A DNA stretch of 64,000 nucleotides from Burkholderiales bacterium (GCA_020853025.1 JADYZP010000039.1:168284-232283), one strand, 5' to 3'. Numbered from the stretch's first letter, positions 41,224 to 53,872 are shown. A program made the numbers and translations. The notes: generated by a model not told the origin, from the letters alone.

Positions 41224-42652
41224 CCCGGATGTCATCGTCGTAGGCGGAGGCATCTCCGGGCTTTCGGCGGCGTGGTGGCTGGCTCGGTCCGGCCGTTCGG
41301 TCGAGGTTTGGGAGCAGGACGCCCGGCTCGGTGGCAAGATCGCGTCCCGGCAGGCCGACGGCTACCTGACCGAGCGTGCGGCCTCGATGATGCTGAACTT
41401 CCGTCCCGAGGTGAGCCAGCTGCTCGCCGCCATCGGGCTCGACGACGCCAGGATCCCGTGCCCGAGCGCCCCGCAATGCCAGCGTTATCTGGTCCGGAAC
41501 CGTGGCTTGGTGTCGGTTCCGATGCGCCTGGGCGCGCTCGTACGCTCGCCGCTCTGGAGCCTGCGCGGCAAGCTGCGCCTGCTCGCCGAGCCGCTCGTTC
41601 CGCGCGGGGGCCATCCCGACGAGACCGTGAGCGAGTTCGTCGTCCGGCGCCTCGGCCGCGAGGTGCTGGAGACGGCAATGGAGCCGTTCGTCGCCGGTCC
41701 GCTCGCATCCGACCCCGACCAGGCGAGCGCCCACGCCGTGCTGCCGCGGCTGGTCGCGCTGGAGCAGCGCTACGGCAGCCTCGTGATCGGGGCGAGTGTC
41801 CGCAGGATTCTGCGGCGCGGCACCGCTCCGGTGCGCGAGCTGTTCTCCTTCGACGGAGGCATGGCGACGCTGATCCGGGCCCTGTCTGCGACCTCCGGCG
41901 TGCGCTTCCGCGCGCGGTGCACTGCGCGGCACCTCGAGCCCACTCGGTCGGGCTGGCGTCTCACGGGCCAAATGCCCGAACGCGAGCTGACGGTCCGGGC
42001 CCGGGAGCTCGTGCTGAGCGTGCCCGCTCCGGCCGCCGCGGCGCTGCTTCACCCACTCGATTCCGACCTGGGACGTTTGCTGGACGGCATCGAGTACGGC
42101 GCGCTGACGGTGGTGCACGTCGCTTTCGATCGATCGGCCATTCGCCATCCGCTCGACGGAATGGGGTTCCTGGTACCCCGCAGCGAGGGTCTGCCGCTCA
42201 CCGGCTGCCAGTGGATGAGCAGCACGTTTCCGGCGCGCGCGCCGCGCGGCAAGGCGTTGCTGACGTGCTATGTGGGCGGCGCACGCGCCCCGCAGACGCG
42301 CGACTGGACCGACAGCCGGAGCATCGACGCGGTGATGGCTTTGCTGGAACCTCTGCTGGGAATCGACGCGGCACCTGAACAGGTGTGGATCGACCGGCAC
42401 GAATCCGGCTTGCCGCTCTATCACGGCGCGTACTTCGGTCGCCTGCATGCGATGACCAAGCGCCTGCGGAACTGGTCCGGCCTGCACCTGGCGGCCAACT
42501 ACCGGGGCGGCGTATCGGTCCGTGACCGCATCACCTGCGCGCATGCGACGGCGCGCCGTATCCACACATCGCTCGCAGGATCGCGGTCGGCGGGATCGGC
42601 GACCGCGTTCGATTCGTCGACCACGCCGGCCGTGCTGCGGAGTTTGGGCTAG
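41216..42652 (+). CDS. Protoporphyrinogen oxidase (HemY/PPOX)-like FAD protein
   Basis: DVIVVGGGISGLSAAWWLARSGRSVEVWEQDARLGGKIAS; C-terminal LHLAANYRGGVSVRDRI. Confidence 0.85.
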   Translation: MSDPDVIVVGGGISGLSAAWWLARSGRSVEVWEQDARLGGKIASRQADGYLTERAASMMLNFRPEVSQLLAAIGLDDARIPCPSAPQCQRYLVRNRGLVSVPMRLGALVRSPLWSLRGKLRLLAEPLVPRGGHPDETVSEFVVRRLGREVLETAMEPFVAGPLASDPDQASAHAVLPRLVALEQRYGSLVIGASVRRILRRGTAPVRELFSFDGGMATLIRALSATSGVRFRARCTARHLEPTRSGWRLTGQMPERELTVRARELVLSVPAPAAAALLHPLDSDLGRLLDGIEYGALTVVHVAFDRSAIRHPLDGMGFLVPRSEGLPLTGCQWMSSTFPARAPRGKALLTCYVGGARAPQTRDWTDSRSIDAVMALLEPLLGIDAAPEQVWIDRHESGLPLYHGAYFGRLHAMTKRLRNWSGLHLAANYRGGVSVRDRITCAHATARRIHTSLAGSRSAGSATAFDSSTTPAVLRSLG

Positions 42653-42777
42653 GCTAGGGTTCGCCGCGAGCTCACAGCGCTGCATTTGACTGCGACCGGT
42701 TGCGGGGTGATTCATGCGGCATTAAGATCTCAAAGCCAGCCCGCCTCTGCGGCATCTGCGAGGATAAGGATGGCGTC

Positions 42778-44888
42778 ATGCCACCGGGAATCGAATCGGC
42801 GGCCGCCGAGCGGCCGAGCACACCCGCAACGGCCGCGCCGCCTGCAACGGCCGCGTCGCCCGCGGCGGGCAGCCCGAGGAAAGCGCGAACCGCCGCGTGG
42901 CCGGCCCTTGTCGTCGGGTTCGCTGTGGCCGCAGCGACGCTCGGCTTGTGGCAGGCGTTGTTGGCGCAGGAGCGGTCCCAAACGGAACGCACGGTTGCGC
43001 TCAGCCTGGAGACCGTCCGGAACGAAATCAGTTCGCGCATGGATTCGCGCATCCTGGCGCTGGTGCGCATGGCCCGCCGCTGGGAGATGCGCGGTCGGCC
43101 GCCACGGCCGGAATGGGAAGCCGACGCCAATTTCTATCTCAGTCACGACGCCGGCTACGTCGCCATCGCCCGAGTGGAACCCGATCTGCGGGTGAGCTTG
43201 ATCATGCCGCAGGATGCGGGGCGCGGGCTGCAGGGTGCGGAGCTCGTCGGCGGACGGCAGCGCGGTGCGCTCGAAACGGCGCGCGCGCGCGGCGACGTGA
43301 CGCTCACGCACCCGTTCAGCTTTTCCACGAGCGATCGGGCCATCATGGTCAACGTCCCGGTTTTCCAGGGCGAGGCGTTCGACGGATTCATCGTCGGCGT
43401 CTTTCGCGTGCAAGCGGCGCTCGCGACGATCCTGGGCCAATCCATCGCGCCGCACCACGGGATCGTCGTATTCGACGGCGGGGAGGAGCTCTACCGTCGC
43501 GACTGGGGCGCCGGACGGTCGACCGAGGATTGGAGCCAGGAAACCGGTGTCCAGCTGGGCGGCGTCACCTGGCGCGTGCGCGTTTCGCCGCAGGAGGAGC
43601 TCATCGAGCAGCGCTCGCCCCTCCCGCGAGCGGCCCTGACCGGAGGCCTCGCGCTCGCGCTGCTCCTTGCCCTTACCGTGCGCTTCGCGCAGGTGGCGCG
43701 CCTGCGCGCGCGCGAGACCGATTCCGCCAATCAAGCACTCACCCGCGTGATCGCCGAGCACCAGCATGCCCACGACCGGCTGCGCAAGCTCTCGCGCGCC
43801 GTCGAGCAGAGCCCGACGATGGTCATCATCTCCGACCTGCAAGGCGCGATCGAATACGTCAATCCTAAGTTCACCCAGGTTACGGGCTACGCGTTCGACG
43901 AGGTGATGGGAAAGAATCCGCGCCTGCTGAAGTCCGGCGAGACAGCGCCGGAGGAGTACCAGCGGCTCTGGCAGACGATCACCGCGGGTGGCGAATGGCG
44001 GGGCGTGCTTCGCAACAAGAAGAAGAACGGGGAGCTGTTCTGGGTGCGTTCGGCGATCTCCCCGATCCGCGACGCGCAGGAGACCGTCACCCACTTCCTT
44101 GCGGAGTCGGAAGACGTCACCGAGCACAAGCGGCTCGAGCAGCAGGTGACCGAGCACAACCGCGAGATGGCCGAGAGCGAAGCGCTCGCCGCCATGGGCC
44201 GGGCCGCCAGCATGATCGCGCACGACCTGCGCAATCCGCTGTCTTCCATCAAGATGGGGTTGCAGATCCTGAGTCGTAAGCCAGCGCAGGGCGGCACCGC
44301 GGCCGAGCAGGAGTTGCTCGAGATCTCCCAGGGACAGGTGCGCTACATGGAAGAGGTACTGTCCGACCTGCTCAGCTACTCGCTGCCCGACGCCCTGAAG
44401 CCGGAATGGCTGAGCATGGAGAAACTGCTCGACACTGCGTTGATGCTGTCGCAGAAGGAGGTCGTGGAGCACAAGGTGCGGGTCAAGACCCATTACCAGC
44501 CGGGCCTGCCCCTGCTCCACGGCGACGCCAACAAGCTGCGTCAGGCGCTGACCAACCTGATCGTCAATGGCGCCCAGGCGGCTGGCGCGAGGGAGAGCGC
44601 GAACCCCACGCTCGTCATCGATGCCCGACTTAGCCTGGGCGTGGCGGACCGGCCTTCCATCCAGGTCGAGATCTGCGACAATGGAAGCGGAATCGCCTCC
44701 GAGCACGCGGACCGCGTGTTCGAGCCGTTCTTCACTACCCGAGCCCAGGGGACGGGTTTGGGGCTGTCGATCGCGAAGCGGATCATCGACCAGCACCAGG
44801 GAAGCATTCGCCTGCAGCCGGAACATCCGGGAGGAACGCGCGTGACGGTGGTGTTGCCGCTCGAGGCGATCCGCAACCGGAATGGCGC

Positions 44889-44892
<4 letters not shown>
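42778..44892 (+). CDS. PAS-domain sensor histidine kinase with CHASE-like N-terminal sensor
   Basis: AEQSPTMVIISDLQGAIEYVNPKFTQVTGY PAS; MIAHDLRNPLSSIKMGL H-box; GTGLGLSIAKRIIDQHQG. Confidence 0.93.
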
Positions 44893-46292
<1,400 letters not shown>

Positions 46293-46405
46293 CTGCCCAC
46301 GGCGCGACGTTGCCGAGGATGCCGGCGAGCGCGCCGACTCCGAGGGGTTCTTGAGCCGGAACCGTGAAGTGGTGGCGCTGCGGGGCGTCCGCAATGAGCC
46401 GGATA

Positions 46406-46421
46406 TGGCTCCCGCCTTGCC
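46406..46421 (+). promoter_or_regulatory. Candidate sigma54 -24/-12 promoter TGGCTCCCGCCTTGCC
   Basis: TGGC-N8-TTGC at consensus spacing, 51 nt before ATG at 46472. Confidence 0.45.
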
Positions 46422-46471
46422 GCGGGGTCCGGACTGCCGTGGAACCCGTCAAACCGTCAAGGAGGTCCTGT

Positions 46472-46855
46472 ATGACAATGATTGAAGGCAACTGTCGCGA
46501 CGTGTGCGAGACGACCGAGTTTGTGGCGATCATCACTTCCGGAGACGACGGGCCCCACGTAGTCGGCAATTGGGGCGACTACATGCGCACTCTGGGCATC
46601 GAGGAAGATACGATCATTTTTCCTGCCGGTCGCTATCATCAAACGGAGCAGAATCTCCGCAAGAACAACCGCATTCAATTGTTGCTTGCCTCCAAGAAGG
46701 TGCAAGGCTCGCGTACTTCGGGCCAGGGCTACCTCATTGCGGGCACCGCCGAGATGGTCGGCTCGGGCGAAATCGTGGATGCGGTGAAGGCGAAATTCCC
46801 CTGGGCGCGGGGCGCGCTGGTGATCCGCGTCGATCAGGTCAAGGCGCAGTTGTAG
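46472..46855 (+). CDS. Pyridoxamine 5'-phosphate oxidase-like FMN-binding protein
   Basis: VVGNWGDYMRTLGIEEDTIIFPAGRYHQTEQNLRKNNRIQLLLASKKV; RBS aaggagg. Confidence 0.8.
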   Translation: MTMIEGNCRDVCETTEFVAIITSGDDGPHVVGNWGDYMRTLGIEEDTIIFPAGRYHQTEQNLRKNNRIQLLLASKKVQGSRTSGQGYLIAGTAEMVGSGEIVDAVKAKFPWARGALVIRVDQVKAQL

Positions 46856-47235
46856 CGGCCGGTGGATGAGGTCCGATGACAAGCTGCACGGACGCGTTCG
46901 CCCGTGCAGCAGGAGGCTGGCGATTTTCGAGGCGCCAACCACGCGCCAAGCTGAAGTTCCTGCCACCACCGAGCGAGTTTGTCCTTCTGCAACAAGTGCT
47001 TGAACGAAGTTCCGGGTTCGAGCCTCTGTCTACATTCGAATCCGCTGGACCAGTTCGAGCGCGCGCTGCTGTTGCGCGTTGGGTGTGGTGAGCACCGCGA
47101 AGGTCGGTGCATCATGTGCGGCTTGTGGCGTGCGCCAGGTATTGCGCACGCATTGCGGCGCCTCCATCTGCGCTGCCGGGGCGCTGACGACCGTCCTGTC
47201 CGCCAACGGGTACGGGCGGCCTCCCGCCCTGTCCG

Positions 47236-48018
47236 CTAACCGTCGCCCGGTACGCGCCCGATTCCAGGCAGCTTGAGCGCCGGATTGCGCAGGTCGACGC
47301 CCGTCACCAAGCCCAGCACATTCAGTTCGAGCCCCTCGTCCAGGCCCGCGATGACGCCGACCAGTCCATACAGCGAAAACTGCACGCCGGTGTGACTGGG
47401 GGACGAGCCGACGATATCGCCCAGCGAAACGTAATCCTTGCCGATCGCAGTCGACGGCATCGTAAGCCGCAGTTCCGGAATTGCGCGACCCAGGTGCGCG
47501 ATGAACGTGTTGCTGTTCGGCCCTGGCCAGGCGCGATACTCGGTGGCATAGGGATACGAGGCGACCGCCTGCGGCAATCGCGCGATGACGGCGGCGGCAT
47601 CCGCGCCGCGCAGTTCGCGAATGAGACGCGGTGGCGCGCCGTACCACTCGGCATCGGGTGCCCGCCGGTCGGAGACCGACAGCGCCGAACCGCCACCGCG
47701 TGCGTACCAGCCGATCACCTCGTAGCGCGTGTAGCGATCAGCGCCTTCCGGCTTGGCGGCCAGCCAGGTGTGATCGGCGAACGCCCCGCGCCACCCGAAC
47801 GTGCGGCTCGCAAAAACTTCGACGATCGGCTCGCGATGCAATGCCGGGTCGGGCGAGACCCCCGTCGCGCGATGACTGGCGGTGCGCCAATCGGCGCTCG
47901 CCATGGCGCGTCCGAAGGTCATCGCCAGCATGGGCCCGGCGAGGAGAAGGACCAGCGCCACAAGCATCCACATGCCAATACGGGCGAACTTCGGGGAGGG
48001 ATCGGGTTTCGTCGTCAC
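47236..48018 (-). CDS. DUF3750 family protein
   Basis: VFASRTFGWRGAFADHTWLAAKPEGADRYTRYEVIGW; YRAWPGPNSNTFIAHLGRAIPELRL. Confidence 0.85.
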   Translation of the reverse strand: MTTKPDPSPKFARIGMWMLVALVLLLAGPMLAMTFGRAMASADWRTASHRATGVSPDPALHREPIVEVFASRTFGWRGAFADHTWLAAKPEGADRYTRYEVIGWYARGGGSALSVSDRRAPDAEWYGAPPRLIRELRGADAAAVIARLPQAVASYPYATEYRAWPGPNSNTFIAHLGRAIPELRLTMPSTAIGKDYVSLGDIVGSSPSHTGVQFSLYGLVGVIAGLDEGLELNVLGLVTGVDLRNPALKLPGIGRVPGDG

Positions 48019-48265
48019 GGGACATCGTCCTCAGGTTGTCACGGGGTGACGGGGCCGGGCCGAGGGGGAGATGGGAGTGCTTGGGCTTCGCCAGGCAAAC
48101 TACATCGCGACCCACCGCCTGTACGCCGGCATGCTGATCATCGCGATTCTAATACGGCGATCGTGCTCCTCACACCGCGGCATTTCCTGGCCGCGCCCGA
48201 CGACAGCGGTCGAGGACGAATTCGCCGCGAATTCGCTCGGGCCAATAGCGGCTGCGATCGAAACG

Positions 48266-49156
48266 TCAGTCGTCCGCCGGACGGCGCAGGTGCGCCATGT
48301 TGGGCACGGGCAGCGCTCGCCGCAGCACCGTTTCCTCGAGCCATTCGGCGGCACGCCGCGCGCGGTTGACGACCACGTCCGGCGGCATTTGCTGATAGTC
48401 GTCGTTATAAACGTCGAAACTGTAAGTGCCGGCATAGCCAAGTGCGTCGACCTTGCCGACGAACGCCGCAAGCTCTTCGCCATGGGCGCCTTCGCCCGGA
48501 AAGACGCGATATCGCGTCTTGGTCGCTGCGTTGTCCGCGGTCGGGTGAAGTGTTTGCCATTGAAAGTCGGACAATTGGACTACAAACATCTGTTCCGGGC
48601 CGATCGCATCGAGATCGTCAAGTGGTATCTGCGCGGTAAGGATGTCGAAGGCATCGATCGCCAGTCCGAGATTGCGACAATCGGCTCGAAGCACAAGCTC
48701 GCCCGCCGAAGCAAAGTTACTCGCCGTCCGGCTCCACGAAACACCCTTGAACGCGATGCGCACACCCAACGGGATCGCCAGTGTCGCCAATGCGCGCAGG
48801 TCCCGGACTATTGCGTCGGCGTCCGTATTGGCGTGACTCGATGTCGATGCCTCCACGATGAGCAGGCGTCCACCGAGCGCCCGGCAGAGCCGCAGCATGG
48901 ACTTGGCGACATCCATCTTGTAGTCACGCAACTTACCGTCGAGTCCTTCGAAATCGCGCAGAGTTTCCAGTCCTGTCACGGCAATGCCGCTGTCGCGTAC
49001 GGCGCGGATGCCGCCATCGACTCCGTCGGGATGCCCGACGACTTCGCTGGCCGAGATCATCACCTGCGAGAAGCCGGCCCGCCGCACCGCGGCGAGCTTG
49101 GCCGCCAAGGGGCCCGCCAGCGAGGCGGTGTCCATTCCGAAGTCGCGGATGATCAT
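48266..49156 (-). CDS. Sugar-phosphate isomerase/epimerase-type TIM barrel (QuiC1 N-terminal-like)
   Basis: QMFVVQLSDFQWQTLHPTADN; RVFPGEGAHGEELAAFVGKVDALGYAGTYSFDVYNDDYQQ. Confidence 0.8.
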   Translation of the reverse strand: MIIRDFGMDTASLAGPLAAKLAAVRRAGFSQVMISASEVVGHPDGVDGGIRAVRDSGIAVTGLETLRDFEGLDGKLRDYKMDVAKSMLRLCRALGGRLLIVEASTSSHANTDADAIVRDLRALATLAIPLGVRIAFKGVSWSRTASNFASAGELVLRADCRNLGLAIDAFDILTAQIPLDDLDAIGPEQMFVVQLSDFQWQTLHPTADNAATKTRYRVFPGEGAHGEELAAFVGKVDALGYAGTYSFDVYNDDYQQMPPDVVVNRARRAAEWLEETVLRRALPVPNMAHLRRPADD

Positions 49157-50055
49157 CGCGGTTTTGAATGGATAGCCGCTTCGTCGTGCACGAATTCGAA
49201 TATGACGCCGCCGAGGCACGGTTTGGTGAGCGCGCCCCGGTCGTTCGCGTGGACCTTCTCCGAGGCGAGAAATTCGATACCACGCTTCTCCAGCAACGCT
49301 GCCGTCGCCATGACATCGGATGTTCCAAAGCCAATGCGCTGCAAGTGCTCTTCCATCGCCGCATAACGTGCGTTGTCTTCGGGCTCGATCAACTGGAGGA
49401 AAAAGCTGCGACAGGGACTCTGCAGCAGCGAACCTTTGGGCATGATGCCGAAACGCACGCGATCTGGAAGACGCGTGAAGCCGAAGAGCTGCGAATAGAA
49501 CCATACCCAGTCGGCGGTCCGGTCGGCGCCGATGTATTGAACGATGCCAAAAAAATGCAGGTCACCGATAGCGGCTGGCTTCTTCTCGACCGACGGGATG
49601 GCGCGGAAGTCGATGTCATAGATCGAAAACTCTTCATGGCGATCGACAAAATAGATGAGGCTCTCGCCCACGCCATGAATTGCCGGGATGTTGAGTTCCA
49701 TGGCTCGCGCACGTACGGGGATCTCCCAGGCTCCCATATCCCGAACCCGCTGAAAGGCGGCCTCCGCATCGCTTACACGAAGCGCGACGGCACTTAGAAC
49801 CGGGGTTTCCGCCGGTCGAACCGTGTGGGGAAGATCGGCGGGCTGCGAGTTGACGACGATGTTCATCGATCCCTGCCGATAGAGCTCCACTTCCCGCGAC
49901 CGGTGCCGCGCGATCGGGCGGAATCCCAGTTTCTCCAGCAGGCTGCCGAGCGCCTGCGGCTTCGACGTGGCGAACTCGATGAATTCGATGCCACTGATGC
50001 CAAGGGGATTGGTGCCCTCTTCGGCGACCGCTTCATACTCGAGCGCATTAGTCAT
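49153..50055 (-). CDS. 4-hydroxyphenylpyruvate dioxygenase-like VOC protein (QuiC1 C-terminal-like)
   Basis: GIEFIEFATSKPQALGSLLEKLGFRPIARHRSREVELYRQGSMNIVVNSQP. Confidence 0.8.
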   Translation of the reverse strand: MTNALEYEAVAEEGTNPLGISGIEFIEFATSKPQALGSLLEKLGFRPIARHRSREVELYRQGSMNIVVNSQPADLPHTVRPAETPVLSAVALRVSDAEAAFQRVRDMGAWEIPVRARAMELNIPAIHGVGESLIYFVDRHEEFSIYDIDFRAIPSVEKKPAAIGDLHFFGIVQYIGADRTADWVWFYSQLFGFTRLPDRVRFGIMPKGSLLQSPCRSFFLQLIEPEDNARYAAMEEHLQRIGFGTSDVMATAALLEKRGIEFLASEKVHANDRGALTKPCLGGVIFEFVHDEAAIHSKPR

Positions 50056-50319
50056 GGGGATCCTGTCTTCTGCCGTCGAAGTCGAAGATAGATCGAACCA
50101 TCGGCGACACGGCCAAAGAGCCGCTTGCATGATGATATCGCCGAATCCATTGCGCGGCGACTCTCGCCGGCGTCGGCGGCCTGGTGGACGTGGCGCGACG
50201 CCGCCGGTGTCCTGCGGCGGATCTGCTCGCGTCGATTTTGCGTTGCATCAATGCGCAGGTTGCACGAATTTGACGAACCTGTTAGATTTCCTTGCGAAGC
50301 TGCCAAATCACACGAATCC

Positions 50320-50997
50320 ATGGCGACACAGCTCAGATTGTCACATGCGACGGGCATGCGCAAGCGCAAGGCGCCCGAGGCCAACCGCTCCCGCATTCTC
50401 GCCGCCGCCATTGCCGAATTCGCTGCCTGCGGCTTCAAAGGCGCGAGCATGGACGCCATTGCAGCGCGCACGAGCACCACCCGCGCGCTTATCAACTACT
50501 ACTTCGCCAGCAAGGAGAGGCTGTACCTGGCGGTGCTCGTGCATGTCTACGCGGAAATCCGCGAAGCCGAACGCCTTCTCGATCTCGACCACCTGCTGCC
50601 GGAGGAAGCGATTCGGCGCATCGTCGAGTTCACCTACAGCTATTACGTGGAGCACGAATACTTCGTGCGACTCGTCGTCGCCGAGAATCAGGCGAAGGGC
50701 CGGCACATGAAGCGTTTCCCCGTGCTGCGCACCGTCAACCGTCCCATCGTCGACCTGCTCGGCACCGTCATCGCACGTGGCCAGGCCGACGGCACCTTTC
50801 GCGCGGACGTCGACCCGATCGACGTGCACATGTCGATCGCGGCGCTGGGAATGTTCAACGTCACCAATCAGTACACCTTCGGCGCCATCTTCCAGCGGGC
50901 CATGGGCGCGAAGGGAGATGCGCCCGGCCGACGCCGGCAAGTGGCCGACATCATTCTCAGTTGGCTGAAGTCGGAGTCCGTTTGCCAGTCCCAGTAG
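50320..50997 (+). CDS. TetR/AcrR family transcriptional regulator
   Basis: RSRILAAAIAEFAACGFKGASMDAIAARTSTTRALINYYFASKERLYLAVL. Confidence 0.93.
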   Translation: MATQLRLSHATGMRKRKAPEANRSRILAAAIAEFAACGFKGASMDAIAARTSTTRALINYYFASKERLYLAVLVHVYAEIREAERLLDLDHLLPEEAIRRIVEFTYSYYVEHEYFVRLVVAENQAKGRHMKRFPVLRTVNRPIVDLLGTVIARGQADGTFRADVDPIDVHMSIAALGMFNVTNQYTFGAIFQRAMGAKGDAPGRRRQVADIILSWLKSESVCQSQ

Positions 50998-51023
50998 TTG
51001 AGCACCTCATCAAGGAGAAAGTC

Positions 51024-52013
51024 ATGGAATTCAAGATTGATCGTCGTTGCGTACTGAAGGCCGGCGCCGCGCTTGCGGCCTCGGGCATCGTCCCCGCGTG
51101 GGCGCAGGACAAGCCGAAACTGCGCTTCGCCGCCGTGTTCTCGGACAAGGACATCCGCGCCGACATGATGAAACTCTTTGTCAAGGAAATCGAGGCCGAC
51201 TACACGGTCGAGACGTTCCTCGGCGGCACGCTGTTCAAGCAGGGCACCGAACTGGTCGCGCTGCAGCGGGACAACCTCGAGATCGGCAATGTCGCGCCGC
51301 AGGACATCTCGAAGCAGGTTCCCGCGTGGTCGGTCCTGACGTCGGCGTACCTTTTCCGCGACGCCCACCACCTGAATGCGTTCTTCGCGAGCGACCTCGG
51401 CGCGCAGATGAAAAAGCAGGTCGAGGACCAACTGAAGGTGAAGATCCTCGGCCCCACGTTCTTCGGTACCCGCCAGGTCGGGCTGAAGCCGAAGAAGCGG
51501 ATCAACAAGCCGGAGGACCTGGCAGGGATCAAGCTGCGGATGCCGCCTGGCGATGCGTGGCAGCTGCTGGGCCGCTCGCTGGGCGCGAACCCGACGCCGA
51601 TGGCCTATGCCGAGACCTATACCGGCTTGCAGACCGGTGCGATCGACGGCCAGGACAACCCGCTGCCGAACGTGCAGAACATGAAGTTTTTCGAAGTGAT
51701 GTCGCAGATCGTGCTGACGTCGCACCTGATCGGCTTCGACCTGCTCACCGTCAACCTGAAGACTTGGAACGGAATGAACGCCACGAAGCAGAAGTCCTTC
51801 CAGGCCGCTGCCGACAAGGCGATCGCGTGGAGTACCGCCGAGCACCTGAAGCGCGAAACGGAGCTCGCCGACGGCTTCAAGAAGCTGGGGCTCGACGTGT
51901 ACCCGCCGGATTTGAACGCATTCCGCGCCTATGCGCAGAAGGTGTACCTGGCGTCCGAAGAGGCGAAGTCCTGGGCGCCGGGGATTCTCGACAAGATCGC
52001 CGCCGTCAAGTAG
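51024..52013 (+). CDS. dctP: TRAP transporter substrate-binding protein DctP
   Basis: LAGIKLRMPPGDAWQLLGRSLGANPTPMAYAETYTGLQTGAIDGQDNPLPNV. Confidence 0.95.
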   Translation: MEFKIDRRCVLKAGAALAASGIVPAWAQDKPKLRFAAVFSDKDIRADMMKLFVKEIEADYTVETFLGGTLFKQGTELVALQRDNLEIGNVAPQDISKQVPAWSVLTSAYLFRDAHHLNAFFASDLGAQMKKQVEDQLKVKILGPTFFGTRQVGLKPKKRINKPEDLAGIKLRMPPGDAWQLLGRSLGANPTPMAYAETYTGLQTGAIDGQDNPLPNVQNMKFFEVMSQIVLTSHLIGFDLLTVNLKTWNGMNATKQKSFQAAADKAIAWSTAEHLKRETELADGFKKLGLDVYPPDLNAFRAYAQKVYLASEEAKSWAPGILDKIAAVK

Positions 52014-52058
52014 CGGTCGCCCGCCGGCGGAGACCGGCGTCATGGACGTTCGGGGACG

Positions 52059-52574
52059 ATGATCAGTTCAATTTTAGGCGCGGCCGCCTGGATTCAACGC
52101 CGGTCGGAGAACGTGATCGCAGCGCTGCTCGGCATCATGTTCGTCGCGTTCATCGTGCAGATCGTCTTTCGGTATTTCTTCAACCTCCCTACAGGCTGGA
52201 CCACCGAGCTCTCGCTGTTGTGCTGGCTGTGGTTGGTACTTTGGGGCACGGCCTTCGCGCTCAAGGAGGCGGACGAGATCCGCCTCGACCTTATCCTGAC
52301 GGCGGCCGGCCCGCGTGCGCGCCGCGCAATGGCGGTGATCATCTCGATTGCGATCGTCGTGCTGTACGGCATGTCGCTTCCGGCGGTCGTCAAGTACGTC
52401 GCTTTCATGAAGGTCGAGCGCTCGTCGTACCTCAACATCGGTCTCAATTGGCTGTACTCGATCTTTGTGATCTTCACCGTTGCGTCCATTGCCCGTTACG
52501 CCTGGCTGCTCTGGGCGGCGCTGCGCGGCGGCACGGATGAAGACGCGGCTCCGGACGCGGGGCGCGACCCTTGA
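52059..52574 (+). CDS. dctQ: TRAP transporter small permease DctQ
   Basis: Small 4-TM protein between DctP and DctM. Confidence 0.9.
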   Translation: MISSILGAAAWIQRRSENVIAALLGIMFVAFIVQIVFRYFFNLPTGWTTELSLLCWLWLVLWGTAFALKEADEIRLDLILTAAGPRARRAMAVIISIAIVVLYGMSLPAVVKYVAFMKVERSSYLNIGLNWLYSIFVIFTVASIARYAWLLWAALRGGTDEDAAPDAGRDP

Positions 52575-53872
52575 ACCTCGCCAGCCCTTTCTCGCTCGCG
52601 TTGCTGACGATCCTGGGCCTGAGTCTGTTCGGGTTGCCCGTCGGGCACGCGATGATCGGCGGCTCCATCCTTTACCTGTTCCTGGCCGGCCTCGACATGG
52701 GAACCGCGGCGGAACAGATACTGAACGGAATGTCGCAGAGCTTCCTGCTGCTCGCCATTCCGCTGTTCATCCTCGCTGCCGAGTTCATGAACGCCGGCAG
52801 CATCATGGACCGGCTGGTGCGCTTCTGCAACGCGCTGGTCGGGCGCTTCCGCGGCGGGCTGGCGCTCGTCAACGTGGCGCAGAGCATCGTCTTCGCCAGC
52901 ATGTCGGGCTCGGCGCTCGCGGACGCCGCCGGCGCCGGCAAGCTCATGCAGTCGATGATGACGCGCGACGGGAAGTACACGCGCGGGTTCGCCGCGGCGC
53001 TGACCGCCGTCTCGGCCACCATTGGCCCGATTCTTCCCCCCTCGATCCCCCTGGTGATCTATTCGCTGGTTTCCGACGCGTCCGTCGGCTACCTGTTCCT
53101 GGCCGGCGTGATTCCGGGCCTCCTGATCGGCGCCGCTCAGATGGCCTTGATCATAGCCATGGCCAAGCGCCGCAACTTTCCGCTGGAGGCGAAAGTACCG
53201 CTGCGCGAGATGCCGCGCATCACCAAACAGGCGTTCCCGGCGCTACTGATGCCGGTGATCCTGTTCAGCTGCCTGTACAGCGGCATCACGACACCTACCG
53301 AGGCGGCAGCGGTCGCCGCCGCGTACGCGCTGCTGATCGCGGGTGTGCTCTACCGCAGCGTCACCGCGCGTGGCGTCTATGCTTCGCTCCTCTCCAGCGC
53401 GCGTACATCGGTCTCCATAGGCATGCTGATCGCGGGAGCGATGGCCCTCAACTACGTGATCACCGTCGAGAACATCCCGAAGACGGTCAGCGCCATCCTC
53501 ACGGCGACCGACCTGTCGCGGGTCGGTTTCCTGCTGCTGGTCAACGTCATCCTGCTGGTCTTGGGCTGCCTGCTCGAGGGCACCACGATCATCCTGGTCA
53601 TCCTTCCCGTCCTGCTCCCCACGGCGATGGCGCTCGGCATCGACCCGGTTCATTTCGGCGTCCTGGCGGTCACCAACATCATGTTCGGCCTCGTCACTCC
53701 GCCTTACGGCCTGCTGCTGTTCATGATGACCAAGGTCGCGAACGTGCCGCTGCGCGAGATCATCCGCGAAGTGATGCCCTTTCTCGGTGTCATGATCCTG
53801 GCGCTGCTGGTGATCACCTACGTCCCGTCGGCCGTGCTGTTCCTGCCGAGACTCTTCGGCTACACGGGTTGA
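52571..53872 (+). CDS. dctM: TRAP transporter large permease DctM
   Basis: LLAIPLFILAAEFMNAGSIMDRLV; MFGLVTPPYGLLLFMM. Confidence 0.95.
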   Translation: MNLASPFSLALLTILGLSLFGLPVGHAMIGGSILYLFLAGLDMGTAAEQILNGMSQSFLLLAIPLFILAAEFMNAGSIMDRLVRFCNALVGRFRGGLALVNVAQSIVFASMSGSALADAAGAGKLMQSMMTRDGKYTRGFAAALTAVSATIGPILPPSIPLVIYSLVSDASVGYLFLAGVIPGLLIGAAQMALIIAMAKRRNFPLEAKVPLREMPRITKQAFPALLMPVILFSCLYSGITTPTEAAAVAAAYALLIAGVLYRSVTARGVYASLLSSARTSVSIGMLIAGAMALNYVITVENIPKTVSAILTATDLSRVGFLLLVNVILLVLGCLLEGTTIILVILPVLLPTAMALGIDPVHFGVLAVTNIMFGLVTPPYGLLLFMMTKVANVPLREIIREVMPFLGVMILALLVITYVPSAVLFLPRLFGYTG

